Made by a program: the position numbers and the translations under genes. Under the pieces are notes generated by a model. The model was given only the letters and a program-made list of their open reading frames with translations. It did not search any database and had not been told where the DNA came from. From contig NZ_NMQT01000022.1 in the NCBI RefSeq assembly GCF_002234405.1, forward strand, positions 1 to 64,000: a stretch of 64,000 bases of DNA, in the 5' to 3' direction. This stretch comes from Amycolatopsis thailandensis. GTDB taxonomy: Bacteria; Actinomycetota; Actinomycetes; Mycobacteriales; Pseudonocardiaceae. Positions within the stretch are counted from its first letter, which is position 1. Each line of letters opens with the position of its first letter. Of this stretch, positions 31,299 to 39,840 are shown piece after piece.

Positions 31299-33626
31299 AT
31301 GGCCGATCGGATCGAACAGGTTTGGGGAACGCGGACCCCGTACTCGCGTGACACGGATTGGCCGCGGCGAGTGGATCTCCATCTCGCGCAGGGGTTGGAA
31401 GAGTCCGATGTGGATGCCTGGGTCCAGTCGGCCTGTGTGCTGTGCAGCAACGGGTGCGCCTGCGACATCGCCGTCAAGGACGGGCGTATGGTCGGTGTCC
31501 ACGGTCGCGGGGACGATCTGGTCAACCATGGGCGGATGGGTCCCAAAGGCCTCTACGGATCATGGCAGTGGAATGGCGAGGATCGCTTGACCCGGCCGCT
31601 GATCCGTCGTGACGGCGAGCTGGTTGAGTCCGATTGGGACACCGCGATGGACCTGATCGTGCGGCGTTCGAAGGATCTGCTGGCGGATACGGGGCCGCTG
31701 TCGCACGGTTTCTACACCAGCGGGCAGCTGTTCCTCGAGGAGTACTACACGCTCGGGGTCATCGGGAAGGCCGGTCTCGGTACGCCGCATATGGACGGCA
31801 ACACCAGGCTGTGCACGGCGACAGCGGCGGCGGCGATGAAAGAGAGCTTCGGCTCCGACGGCCAACCCGGCACGTACGCCGATATCGACCACTGTGACGC
31901 ACTTTTCCTGTTCGGGCACAACATGGCCTCGACGCAGACCGTGCTGTGGTCGCGGGTGCTGGACCGGCTGGCCGGGCCCGAGCCGCCGGTCGTCGTCGCC
32001 GTCGACCCGCGCCGGACGGAGGTGGCCGCGGCCGCGGAAGAATCCGGCGGGGTGCACCTGGACCCGCTTCCCGGCACGAATCAGGCACTGATGAACGGCC
32101 TGCTCCGCGAACTGATCGTCAACAAGTGGATCGACGAGGACTACGTCACCGCGCACACCCTCGGCTTCGCCGAACTCGAAGCGACGGTCGAGCCGTACAC
32201 GCCCGGGCACGTGGCCGAGGTGTGCGGGGTCGACCCCGCCGCCCTAGTGCGGGCCGCGGAGATCTTCGGTACCACCCGGTGCGTGCTTTCCACTGTTTTG
32301 CAGGGGTTCTACCAATCCCACCAAGCGACCGCGGCGTCCTGCCAGGTCAACAACCTGCATCTGCTGCGCGGGATGATCGGGCGGCCCGGTTGCGGCGTGC
32401 TCCAGATGAACGGTCAGCCCACTGCCCAGAACACCCGCGAGTGCGGTGCCGACGGAGACCTGCCTGGGTTCCGGAACTGGGACAACCCCGAGCACATCCG
32501 GCAGCTGGCCGAACTGTGGAACGTCGACCTGATGACCATCCCGCATTGGTCGCCGCCCACCCACGCGATGCAGATCTGGCGGTACGCCGAACAGGGCTCG
32601 ATCCGGTTCCTGTGGATCTCCGCCACCAATCCCGCGGTCTCCATGCCCGAACTGCCACGTATCCGGGAGATCCTGGGCAAAGAGGACCTTTTCGTCGTGG
32701 TACAGGACGGTTTCCGTACGGAGACGGCCGAATTCGCCGACGTCGTCCTGCCCGCCGCTCTCTGGGGCGAGAAGCAGGGAACGTTCACCAACGTCAACCG
32801 CACGGTGCATCTTTCGGACAAAGCGGTCGAGCCGCCTGGAGAGGCACGCGCGGACCTGGACATCTTCCTCGACTACGCGCGGCGGATGGACTTCCGGGAC
32901 CGCGACGGCGATCCGTTGATCCCGTGGCGGAATCCAGAGGAGGCGTTCCGGGCCTGGCAGGAGTGCAGCCGGGGCAGACTGTGCGACTACAGCGGACTGT
33001 CCTACGAGAAACTCCGCGGCGGCAGCGGAATCCAGTGGCCTTGCGACACTGACCATCCGGACGGCACCGAGCGGCTCTACACCGACGGCGTGTTCTCCAC
33101 GGATCCGGACGTCTGCGAGGACTTCGGCCACGACCTGCTCACCGGCGGCACCGTCTCGCCCGAGAAGTACCGTGCTCAGCGTCCGGAAGGCCGGGCATTC
33201 CTCAAGACGGCGGAGTACACGCTGCCACCGGAAGAGCCGGACGAGCACTATCCGTTCGTTTGCACGACCGGACGGACCGTCTATCACTTTCACACCCGCA
33301 CGAAAACGGGCCGCGCGCCGAAGCTGCGTCGAGCGGCACCGGAACCGTGGGCGGAACTGTCCGCCGCCGATGCCGCCGACCTCGGGGTGACGGACGGCGC
33401 TCTCGTGCGCGTCGAGTCCGCGCGCGGCGCGGTCGAAGTGCCGGCGAGGATCGGCCGCGTTCGTCCCGGAGTGGTGTTCCTGCCGTTTCACTACGGCTAC
33501 TGGGATGTCGGCGACGGCGGCCACACGCGTGCCGCGAACGAAGTGACGATGACCGAATGGGATCCGGTGTCCAAACAGCCGTTGTTCAAGCTCAGCGCTG
33601 TCCGGGTCACCAAGGTGGGGGACTGA
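31299..33626 (+). CDS. Molybdopterin oxidoreductase (nitrate reductase/formate dehydrogenase-like)
   Basis: A 775-residue DMSO-reductase-superfamily enzyme, start ATG 31299. The N-terminal iron-sulfur domain has Cys46, Cys49, Cys53 and an extra Cys55 (SACVLCSNGCACDI). The expected fourth ligand in GR-x-CPKG is Gly81 (HGRMGPKGLYG). The molybdenum ligand is probably Cys172 (NTRLCTATAA). Downstream blocks typical of the family include LFGHNMASTQTVLW, GMIGRPGCGVLQMNGQPTAQ, FADVVLPAALWGEKQGTFTN and the C-terminal molydopterin domain from FVCTTGRTVYHFHTRTKTGR. Substrate is unknown. The following gene at 33630 belongs to a family usually found with it. Confidence 0.88.
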   Translation: MADRIEQVWGTRTPYSRDTDWPRRVDLHLAQGLEESDVDAWVQSACVLCSNGCACDIAVKDGRMVGVHGRGDDLVNHGRMGPKGLYGSWQWNGEDRLTRPLIRRDGELVESDWDTAMDLIVRRSKDLLADTGPLSHGFYTSGQLFLEEYYTLGVIGKAGLGTPHMDGNTRLCTATAAAAMKESFGSDGQPGTYADIDHCDALFLFGHNMASTQTVLWSRVLDRLAGPEPPVVVAVDPRRTEVAAAAEESGGVHLDPLPGTNQALMNGLLRELIVNKWIDEDYVTAHTLGFAELEATVEPYTPGHVAEVCGVDPAALVRAAEIFGTTRCVLSTVLQGFYQSHQATAASCQVNNLHLLRGMIGRPGCGVLQMNGQPTAQNTRECGADGDLPGFRNWDNPEHIRQLAELWNVDLMTIPHWSPPTHAMQIWRYAEQGSIRFLWISATNPAVSMPELPRIREILGKEDLFVVVQDGFRTETAEFADVVLPAALWGEKQGTFTNVNRTVHLSDKAVEPPGEARADLDIFLDYARRMDFRDRDGDPLIPWRNPEEAFRAWQECSRGRLCDYSGLSYEKLRGGSGIQWPCDTDHPDGTERLYTDGVFSTDPDVCEDFGHDLLTGGTVSPEKYRAQRPEGRAFLKTAEYTLPPEEPDEHYPFVCTTGRTVYHFHTRTKTGRAPKLRRAAPEPWAELSAADAADLGVTDGALVRVESARGAVEVPARIGRVRPGVVFLPFHYGYWDVGDGGHTRAANEVTMTEWDPVSKQPLFKLSAVRVTKVGD

Positions 33627-33629
33627 GCC

Positions 33630-33902
33630 ATGCATCTCGCGACCTACCTCGGCCTCCTGCACACGTCGCTGAACACCCTGGCCGAGGCGTTCCGGGAGGT
33701 CGGCCGCGGCCACGGCGACGAACCCGACGTCGAACACACGTGTTCGATGCTCGCCGGACGACTCGACGGGCAGGTCGATGCCCTCACGCCGATCGTCGAA
33801 CGGTACGGCGAACACCGTGAACAGGAACCCGACCGGCTCCACGCCGCCGGGCTGGAAACCACTCGAAGCGGTGGGGTGGGGCTGTTACGCGACCTGTTCT
33901 AG
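33630..33902 (+). pseudogene. Oxidoreductase-associated helical protein, 3'-truncated
   Basis: A 90-codon frame starting four bases after the molybdopterin oxidoreductase. It encodes the N-terminal half of a helical companion protein: HLATYLGLLHTSLNTLAEAF, HGDEPDVEHTCSMLAGRLD, TPIVERYGEH and TRSGGVGLLRDLF. As I remember homologues, they continue after GLLRDL with a further helical domain of about 70-80 residues. Here the frame stops at once and GC content and gene content change. This is probably the left junction of the restriction-modification island. Confidence 0.6.
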
Positions 33903-34115
33903 GAAGCGTGGAAAGCCGCGGCATGGAACGCGAGCAGGTTGAATTCGGCTGGCCACCAGCCCTTGCGCTCGAACTGTCGGCTTGGCCACGCCTTTCCTAG
34001 CACCCCGTTCGGCCTGGTCAATGGCGTGACCCAGAGTTGCGATGCCCGCCGCACTGAACCGCTCGGCGACTAGCCTCCGGCAGAGGTCATCCCAACTGGG
34101 CGCATCCCGACTCAT
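33885..34115 (-). CDS. Small hypothetical protein at island edge
   Basis: A 76-residue frame from ATG 34115 with a plausible helical start (DAPSWDDLCRRLVAERFSAA, GIATLGHAIDQAERGARKG). No convincing ribosome site is present, and the last codons run into the truncated neighbour at 33902, so its 3' end may be chimaeric. It follows the restriction endonuclease gene in the same direction. Function is unknown. Confidence 0.35.
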   Translation of the reverse strand: MSRDAPSWDDLCRRLVAERFSAAGIATLGHAIDQAERGARKGVAKPTVRAQGLVASRIQPARVPCRGFPRFLEQVA

Positions 34116-34156
34116 ACTGAAAGGTTCGCACTTCCAGGTAGTTTCTTCCTCCGATT

Positions 34157-35251
34157 TTAGAGGCCGTCAGAGGTCGGTACCACCTTGTACCAGGCAAGTT
34201 CGTGGCCAGGCTCATCCGCAAACCAAGCCCAGGTTCCAGAGGCGATGTCTTTCAAACGCTTCTTGGCGGCAGCATGGTTCCGAGAGAGAAATGCCGTCAG
34301 AAAGGAGCAACGCTCGGCTTTAATGTTTTGTTGGGCTGCCCAGGCGAGTAGTGCCTTGCGGCGTTCCTCGGAGACGGGACCATCAGACGCGACGGCTTCA
34401 ATGATCCAGAAGTGAACCGGATCTGCGCCGATGTCGGCGATGACGGCGTCGGGCAGGACATTGGCGAGATCGATGTTGATGCCGAGCGCGCGCAGCGTCC
34501 GCTCATCGCCAATGTGGACCTTGTCGCCGGGCTCGGAGATCGTGAGGACGACAGGTTGCACGAGCCGAGCTGGTGCCCAGGTTTCGATGACGCCTTTGAT
34601 GATCTTCGAGGAGTGACCTGGCTCTAGTGTTCGGGTTGTGTTGTTCGGCAGGGTGACTGTTACTGCGTGCGCGGCCGTCTCGGTGTCAAGCGCGTGAATC
34701 GCTCGCAGCCGCGTGCCGGGGTCCAGGTGTTTCTCGCGCCACTCATCCGCCGATTGTTCGAAGTCTTCCTCAGTAAGACTGGGGTTGAACAAGTCAGCAA
34801 AGTCATTCAGCAATGCCCATCGAGGCTTACTGCTGGACGTGGGAAGCCCAGGACGCATCCGGAGCGCGCCATGTTCGCGCCACTTGCGGAACGTCTCATC
34901 GCGCAGCGTCTCGCGTGAGTTGTCCTTATATTTGGGCTGGAAGGGCACTCCCCAGTGAGTATGGAGGTCCTCAACCTGCTTACTGCCCTTCGCAGCAGCA
35001 GTACGCCAGGCGAGTCGGTCGGCGTCAGAGGTGCGCGACAGCGCTTCGCTTGACATCCACACGACCGTGGACGGCCGGGCCCACTCGACAATGTCAGGGT
35101 CGTCGCTCGAACTACAGACCGCATCTACATGGATGCAGGCGGCAACTGCCATGCCTGCGAGAGGCGAGGACAGCACAGAGTCGAAGGCAGCCCTCGGAAA
35201 GATCACCTGAAGTCGGCGCTCGGCTTCATCGGGACTGATGGGCTCGCGCAC
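34157..35251 (-). CDS. BsuBI/PstI-family type II restriction endonuclease
   Basis: A 364-residue restriction enzyme. The C-terminal domain carries the family signature: PDAVIADIGADPVHFWIIEA, VASDGPVSEERRKALL, then SFLTAFLSRNHAAAKKRL and WFADEPGHELAWYKV. BsuBI and PstI cut CTGCAG, but target identity cannot be read from sequence alone. The N-terminal half is helical and more divergent. GTG 35251 gives MREPISPDEAERR. It starts one base after the methylase stop on the same strand, so the pair is coexpressed with the methylase first. Confidence 0.85.
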   Translation of the reverse strand: MREPISPDEAERRLQVIFPRAAFDSVLSSPLAGMAVAACIHVDAVCSSSDDPDIVEWARPSTVVWMSSEALSRTSDADRLAWRTAAAKGSKQVEDLHTHWGVPFQPKYKDNSRETLRDETFRKWREHGALRMRPGLPTSSSKPRWALLNDFADLFNPSLTEEDFEQSADEWREKHLDPGTRLRAIHALDTETAAHAVTVTLPNNTTRTLEPGHSSKIIKGVIETWAPARLVQPVVLTISEPGDKVHIGDERTLRALGINIDLANVLPDAVIADIGADPVHFWIIEAVASDGPVSEERRKALLAWAAQQNIKAERCSFLTAFLSRNHAAAKKRLKDIASGTWAWFADEPGHELAWYKVVPTSDGL

Positions 35252-35252
35252 G

Positions 35253-37016
35253 TCAGCTCCCCTCGGGTCGATAGGCAGCAGAGATGGCTGCTTCGAGCGC
35301 GGTACCCACTAAGCCGTTCCACGTGCGAACTATGTTCGGACGCGGGAGGGGGATCGATTCCAACTCGTAGGCACTAAGGGCGACGGAGCCTGAGATGCTG
35401 CGCACCACCTGGTCCATTGTCTTCGTTGCTAGCACGCGGGTGAGGGCCTCAGGGGTGAGTACAGGATCGGGCACCGTAGGGCGGAGGACATTGACGTGGT
35501 TCTCAACCGTCACTCGACCGTGGCGAGCTTCCAATGCTTCCGTGCTCAGGTACGCAGCAACGAGCCTACGTGACTGTTCGGGAGCGGTCGTGCGTTGGAC
35601 CAGCACGGCTGGCTTGTCCAAAACCATGACCTTCAGATCAGAGGCGGCGGTAAGAGCCAGGTAACGCATCGAATCGCGAGCCGGGTCGCGGTGCAGTTCG
35701 CCGCCGTCAAGGTCAGCTGCCCAAATGACGTGGGAGCGAGTGGCACCCCACTTCGCGTGAAGATCCTTGGTTCGGCGGTTCCACACAAGAGGGCCGGTTG
35801 AGGCCCGCCAACCTAGCGACGCGAGAGAGTCCGTCATCGCCGACCCGGCGGCAGCGATCGGGGCGTCATCCGAGCGGCGAGGCAAGACCCAAGGATCACC
35901 GGTCTTTTGCACCTTCACCGTTGCGATGGTGGTTTCAGTGCTACCCATGCTGGTAATGCGTGTCTTTTGCCTCTTTCGCCGCTCAAAGGTGGCAAGGCAC
36001 GTCTCCTGTAGTACAGAAGTGAAGACGCCACTGCGATCTTCGACGAAAGTCACCGCACTCATGGAGGCATTCCGTCCGAGGTGAGTCCGCAGGTTGGAGA
36101 AATATCGACCGCTGGTGAAGCTGGTCGGTACCAGAGCTGCCAGCACCCCCTTGGCGTCGAGCGATTCGACTGCCGCAGCCATGAAGAGACCATAGAGGTT
36201 AGCGTGCCCGTACAGGACATGGGCATACCGTTCGCGCTCCGTTGTTGACAGGCGAACGCGTCCATACGGCGGATTCATCACGACTACGCGAGCTTCCTGC
36301 TCAGGAACCTCGAGGCCATCGCCTACCTGAGCCAGCGCCGGCAATGATTTCCGACGACCCTCGGGAACCCTCGCGAGTGTTGGCAGCAACTCGGCCGCAA
36401 GCACGACGTTTGCTACCCAGATGGCGGCAGGGTCGGTGTCGACACCCCCGATCAGGCTCGGCAAGCCAGCGAGAGTCAGCGCCGGGTCCACGTCGAAGGA
36501 AGCGTGTAGGTGCTCACGCAGCGGCGGGAGCAGTAGGGCACCTGCTCCGCAGGCGGGGTCGCGCACCAGACCAGGGAGAGCCTGATTGGCCGGCGGAAGG
36601 TCAAGAGACTTGCGGGCCATGCTCCATAGATGGGCCGCCAGCTCTGGCGGCGTGTAGTGACGTCCGTGACGAGCTCTAGTTGCGGAGGTCAGGGCCTCTA
36701 CATACGCGGCCCCGACCTGCTCTGGAGTCAGCGACCCCCACGAGTCACCCAGCGGAGGATCAAGCGGTACCTCGACCGGGGGGCTCGCATCCACGGCCTC
36801 CTCAACGTCCAGCCAGCGGCCTGTCAGTCCGGCAGCGGATGCTTGAGCCCTCCACCAGGCAGGAATGGCTGCCAGCACCGCTGTAGCCGTGGGCGTCAGT
36901 TCAGCCGGTCCGCCCTCGGCCACCTCGCCACGGGAACCGCGTGATCCGAGCGGACGGACAGCGGAGGCGTTTTCCACGGCTTCCGACACTGCCGCTGCGA
37001 CAAGCAGGTCGGGCAT
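35253..37016 (-). CDS. N6-adenine DNA methyltransferase of the restriction system
   Basis: A 587-residue gamma-type N6-adenine methyltransferase. HGRHYTPPELAAHLW and DPACGAGALLLPPL form the SAM-binding region, NPPYGR is the catalytic motif IV, and a target-recognition domain occupies the C-terminal half ending in SAYELESIPLPRPN. It protects host DNA from the adjacent BsuBI/PstI-type nuclease. ATG 37016 follows GAAGGAG; upstream codons to 37112 are an unneeded extension. Codon use is less GC-biased than in flanking genes, fitting recent acquisition. Confidence 0.88.
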   Translation of the reverse strand: MPDLLVAAAVSEAVENASAVRPLGSRGSRGEVAEGGPAELTPTATAVLAAIPAWWRAQASAAGLTGRWLDVEEAVDASPPVEVPLDPPLGDSWGSLTPEQVGAAYVEALTSATRARHGRHYTPPELAAHLWSMARKSLDLPPANQALPGLVRDPACGAGALLLPPLREHLHASFDVDPALTLAGLPSLIGGVDTDPAAIWVANVVLAAELLPTLARVPEGRRKSLPALAQVGDGLEVPEQEARVVVMNPPYGRVRLSTTERERYAHVLYGHANLYGLFMAAAVESLDAKGVLAALVPTSFTSGRYFSNLRTHLGRNASMSAVTFVEDRSGVFTSVLQETCLATFERRKRQKTRITSMGSTETTIATVKVQKTGDPWVLPRRSDDAPIAAAGSAMTDSLASLGWRASTGPLVWNRRTKDLHAKWGATRSHVIWAADLDGGELHRDPARDSMRYLALTAASDLKVMVLDKPAVLVQRTTAPEQSRRLVAAYLSTEALEARHGRVTVENHVNVLRPTVPDPVLTPEALTRVLATKTMDQVVRSISGSVALSAYELESIPLPRPNIVRTWNGLVGTALEAAISAAYRPEGS

Positions 37017-37226
37017 GAGGGCAGACTCCTTCAACGATCGGGACCCGGCGAAGCCTATCCAGTTCGACCAGTGGAAGCTGTCATTGGGGCTACGACGCGC
37101 TGAGATCAACACTCACCAGCACAACGACTGCGGGTACTCGCGCAGAGAGACTGTCAACGGTTGCTCCACTTGGAGCACGTCCACGCGATCATGACAGGCG
37201 GTACGTGCTGCGCCTAGAATCTCCCT

Positions 37227-37733
37227 GTGACTGGCGCGTACCTCGTGGTGATCAGCGACGCTGCGGCGCTAGCGTGGGTGCTCGGCGAACGACGCATGGC
37301 CTTTCCTGAAGCACGCCGTCGTCAGGTGGACGCCCTCTCAAAGGGTGATGAGGTGTTCATCTACACCGCACGCGGATGTTTTAACAACCCAACACGCGAC
37401 CGAGGCAGGATCATCGGGTACGCGAAGGCCACCACATCTGCGCTTGACCTCGACGAGCCGGTAACAATCGGTCACAGAACCTTCACGCTTGGCTGCGGTC
37501 TGCGGGTATTGGGTGTGGCTCCCCTGAGAACGGGTGTAGAACTCGCCCCGCTTGTGCATCGCCTGGATGCCTTCCCAGATCCAGCGAGTTGGAGTGCACG
37601 ACTTCGCCAGCCACCCCTAAGCCTGTCCGAGGCTGACGTCGCCTCGATTCGCGAGCAACTGGACCTGCTTATCGAACCTCTCAGCAACCACCTAGCCGAC
37701 TATCTTACGCAAGCCAAACTGTCGATCACTTAG
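37227..37733 (+). CDS. PUA/EVE-like domain protein
   Basis: A 168-residue protein starting at GTG 37227, divergent from the methylase. Features of an EVE/PUA-like nucleic-acid-binding fold are visible: YLVVISDAAALAWVLGERRM, the loop KGDEVFIYTARGCFNNP and strand RGRIIGYAKATTSAL, with a helical C-terminus. EVE domains can read modified bases, and PUA-like proteins are frequent companions of restriction systems. A role as a modified-DNA sensor, anti-restriction or accessory specificity factor is inference. The 210-base gap to the methylase should hold both promoters. Confidence 0.65.
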   Translation: MTGAYLVVISDAAALAWVLGERRMAFPEARRRQVDALSKGDEVFIYTARGCFNNPTRDRGRIIGYAKATTSALDLDEPVTIGHRTFTLGCGLRVLGVAPLRTGVELAPLVHRLDAFPDPASWSARLRQPPLSLSEADVASIREQLDLLIEPLSNHLADYLTQAKLSIT

Positions 37734-37945
37734 CGCGCGTCTCGGCGAGTGCCTCCGGCTCCTTCAATGCGCGTCGGGCTGCGCAACCGATGGATCGGTG
37801 GCTCTAGAAGGGCGGCAAAGTGCTGGGGGCCCGCCCATCGCGACACAGTGACCGGGACTGCCGTCTCGGCGCCATGTCGAAGCGACTCGGATAGATCCGC
37901 TGCGCCACCGCGGGGTGCTTCAACGAGAAGCTGACCGTAAGCGCC

Positions 37946-38713
37946 ATGACATGGACAGAACCGAGCGTCGTCATCGTCCCGTCGCTGCCGGGATTCGCCT
38001 TCTCCCCGCAACGGCCCTCGCTCACGGATCCCTTGCAGACACACGAACTGTGGCACTTGCTCATGCGAGAGGAACTGGGCCTGGCCAGGTACGGTGCGCA
38101 CGGCACAGACCTGGGCGCGGGCATCACCTCCCGGCTGGCCGAAGCCCATCCCGACGCTCTGGTGGGTATCCACCTCGGTGCCGTCGCCAGTCCGGTCGCC
38201 TACGACGACGAGAGCATCACCACGCAGGAGCGCGCCTATCTCGACTCGGTGAAGACCTGGTCGGCGAAGGAAGGCGCGTATCAGCACCAGCAGAGCACCC
38301 GACCCGTCACCTTGGCCTCCGGGCTGGCCGACTCACCGACCGGGCTGCTCGCATGGATGATCGAGAAGTACCGTGCGTGGAGCGACTGCGGAGGTGACCT
38401 GTCCTCGCGGTTCAGCGACGACTTCCTGCTGACACAGGCGTCGCTCTACTGGCTCACCAACACCATCTCGACCTCGTTCCGGCCGTACTACGAGTACAGC
38501 GAGAACATGACACGCAGAGTCGAGCGAATCGATGTCCCCACCGCCTTTGTACTGTTCCCGGCCGACCTCACCCGGCCGCCGCGCAGCTGGGCCGAGCGCA
38601 CCTACAACATCACGAGATACACGGAAATGCCCCGCGGCGGGCATTTCCCCGCACATGAAGAACCCGAGCTGCTCGCTCACGACCTCACCGACTTCTTCCA
38701 ACTGCCGCGGTGA
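37946..38713 (+). pseudogene. Epoxide hydrolase lacking its N-terminal domain
   Basis: A 255-codon frame encoding the C-terminal two thirds of an epoxide-hydrolase-type alpha/beta hydrolase. VVIVPSLPGFAFSPQRP, the nucleophile region YGAHGTDLGAG with the catalytic Asp, STRPVTLASGLADSPTGLLA, ASLYWLTNTISTS and the catalytic His in GGHFPAHEEPELL are present. Family members have about 130 further N-terminal residues, including the HGWPGS oxyanion loop; these are missing and no ribosome site precedes ATG 37946. The truncation marks the right junction of the restriction island. Confidence 0.75.
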
Positions 38714-38784
38714 GAACCGGATTTTGTCGTGCGGGGGGGGGCGAGTGCGCGATCACCGATCATCAACCAGCAGCTCAGCGAGCG

Positions 38785-38928
38785 TCAACGGACTTTTCTG
38801 TGGAGGAAAACGATCGCGCCTCCGGCTGCGGCGAGACCAGCGAGGATCGCGGCGGGTACGTCCCTGGCGGCGAGGTAGGTCAGGAAGCCGACGATCGCAC
38901 CGCAGACGAACGCGAGCAGTAGGACCAC
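38785..38928 (-). CDS. Small membrane protein
   Basis: A 47-residue frame from GTG 38928: two hydrophobic helices (VLLLAFVCGAIVGFLTYLAA and PAAILAGLAAAGGAIVFL) with a basic end HRKVR, the look of a real small membrane protein. In-frame coding-like codons continue upstream (RLSATYAAV) to a stop within the hairpin at 38950, so the true start may be non-standard or lost. Function is unknown. Confidence 0.45.
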   Translation of the reverse strand: MVLLLAFVCGAIVGFLTYLAARDVPAAILAGLAAAGGAIVFLHRKVR

Positions 38929-38949
38929 CGCGGCGTACGTAGCGGACAG

Positions 38950-38980
38950 CCGGGGGTGATTACGCCGTAATCACCCCCGG
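38950..38980. terminator. Perfect 15-bp hairpin
   Basis: CCGGGGGTGATTACG and its exact complement are separated by one base. The stem is very strong, with no U-tract. It sits between the small membrane protein and the short ORF at 39040, so it may be a terminator, an attenuator or an element end. Confidence 0.55.
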
Positions 38981-39039
38981 TGTCTAGCCGCCGATCGTGT
39001 CCTCACCGGTGAAGTGCCTCAGTGGTCTATGGGGTCTGA

Positions 39040-39114
39040 TCAGCAGCGGTAGTTGAACAGTCCCTGGATCTCCCACAGCACGGCGGAGAGCTCGCGGGTT
39101 CCTGGCCTGGCCAT
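39040..39114 (-). CDS. Possible 24-residue peptide gene
   Basis: ATG 39114, about ten bases after GGAGGGG, opens a short frame encoding a charged leader-like start (MARPGTRELSAVLWE) and an aromatic/Cys end (IQGLFNYRC) before TGA. The size and the C-terminal Phe-Asn-Tyr-Arg-Cys recall ribosomal peptide precursors, but no modifying enzyme is recognised nearby. It lies just downstream of the terminator-like hairpin at 39203 on the same strand. Chance is a real alternative. Confidence 0.25.
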   Translation of the reverse strand: MARPGTRELSAVLWEIQGLFNYRC

Positions 39115-39202
39115 CACCAGCAAACCCCTCCAACAGCTACGATTGCCGGTTCAGATCATCTGGAGCTGTGCGGGGCGCGACAGCACGAGCGCAAAAATTT
39201 GG

Positions 39203-39230
39203 CGGGTCTCCCGCGCTCACAGGAGACCCG
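39203..39230 (-). terminator. Intrinsic terminator with U-tract (minus strand)
   Basis: A perfect 9-bp stem CGGGTCTCC/GGAGACCCG with a 10-base loop is followed on the minus strand by CCAAATTTTTG. The T-run makes it the best classical terminator in the window. No intact minus-strand gene lies just to its right, so it may belong to a lost gene or act as a leader attenuator for 39114. Confidence 0.65.
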
Positions 39231-39528
39231 TCGAGGTCTGTGCCCATTCCGGTTAGAGTGGCCCAGTCCGTGTCCCAGTGTCGCTCGGTGATCGTCGCCA
39301 GCGAAAGGGGCGCCAGCCCTGTTTTTGGCCAAACAACGGGGTGGGGGCCGACCAAAACAACGCGGGAGCGAAGTCAAAACATCGTTCTCTGGTGCGGCTA
39401 GGGTGCTCTGCTGGACGATGGTAAGCAACGCGGTGTGTACGAGGTCGTCCGGGAAGCGCTCACTTCCCGGACGGTGCTGTTTCGTCGTCGCCGTTCGCAG
39501 CCCATTCCGGTGCAGAGAAAGGCTTGTG

Positions 39529-39774
39529 ATGGTTCAGGTTTCCCGCAGGCGCCCGAGAGTGCCCGCCTCCGCCACACCCGGGTTCGAGGCGGCCTGGAAG
39601 TTCCCTTCCGCTCAAGCGTTCAAGCTGGTCAGCTTCGGTGTGATCGCGTGTTTTGTGGAGGTTCTCATCCTTCAGGGGCAGTCCGTCGTGGTCGCCGTTT
39701 CCGCAGCTGTGGCGCTCGCGACCTGCACAGGAATCGGCCGCGGTCTGGCTCAGCGCCAGCGCGGTCACTGCTGA
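39529..39774 (+). CDS. Small membrane protein of the second accessory region
   Basis: An 81-residue protein with a ribosome site (AGAGAAAGG) upstream of ATG 39529. A basic N-terminus (MVQVSRRRPRVPA) leads to two hydrophobic segments (AFKLVSFGVIACFVEVLIL and VVVAVSAAVALATC) and a polar end. No family is recognised. It is 66 bases upstream of the fusion regulator gene in the same direction and may share its transcript. Confidence 0.55.
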   Translation: MVQVSRRRPRVPASATPGFEAAWKFPSAQAFKLVSFGVIACFVEVLILQGQSVVVAVSAAVALATCTGIGRGLAQRQRGHC

Positions 39775-39840
39775 CCTAGCGACGGGCCCGGTGTGCTCGC
39801 GAACAGGTTTGTGAGCACACCGGATCACCGGCACACCCGT

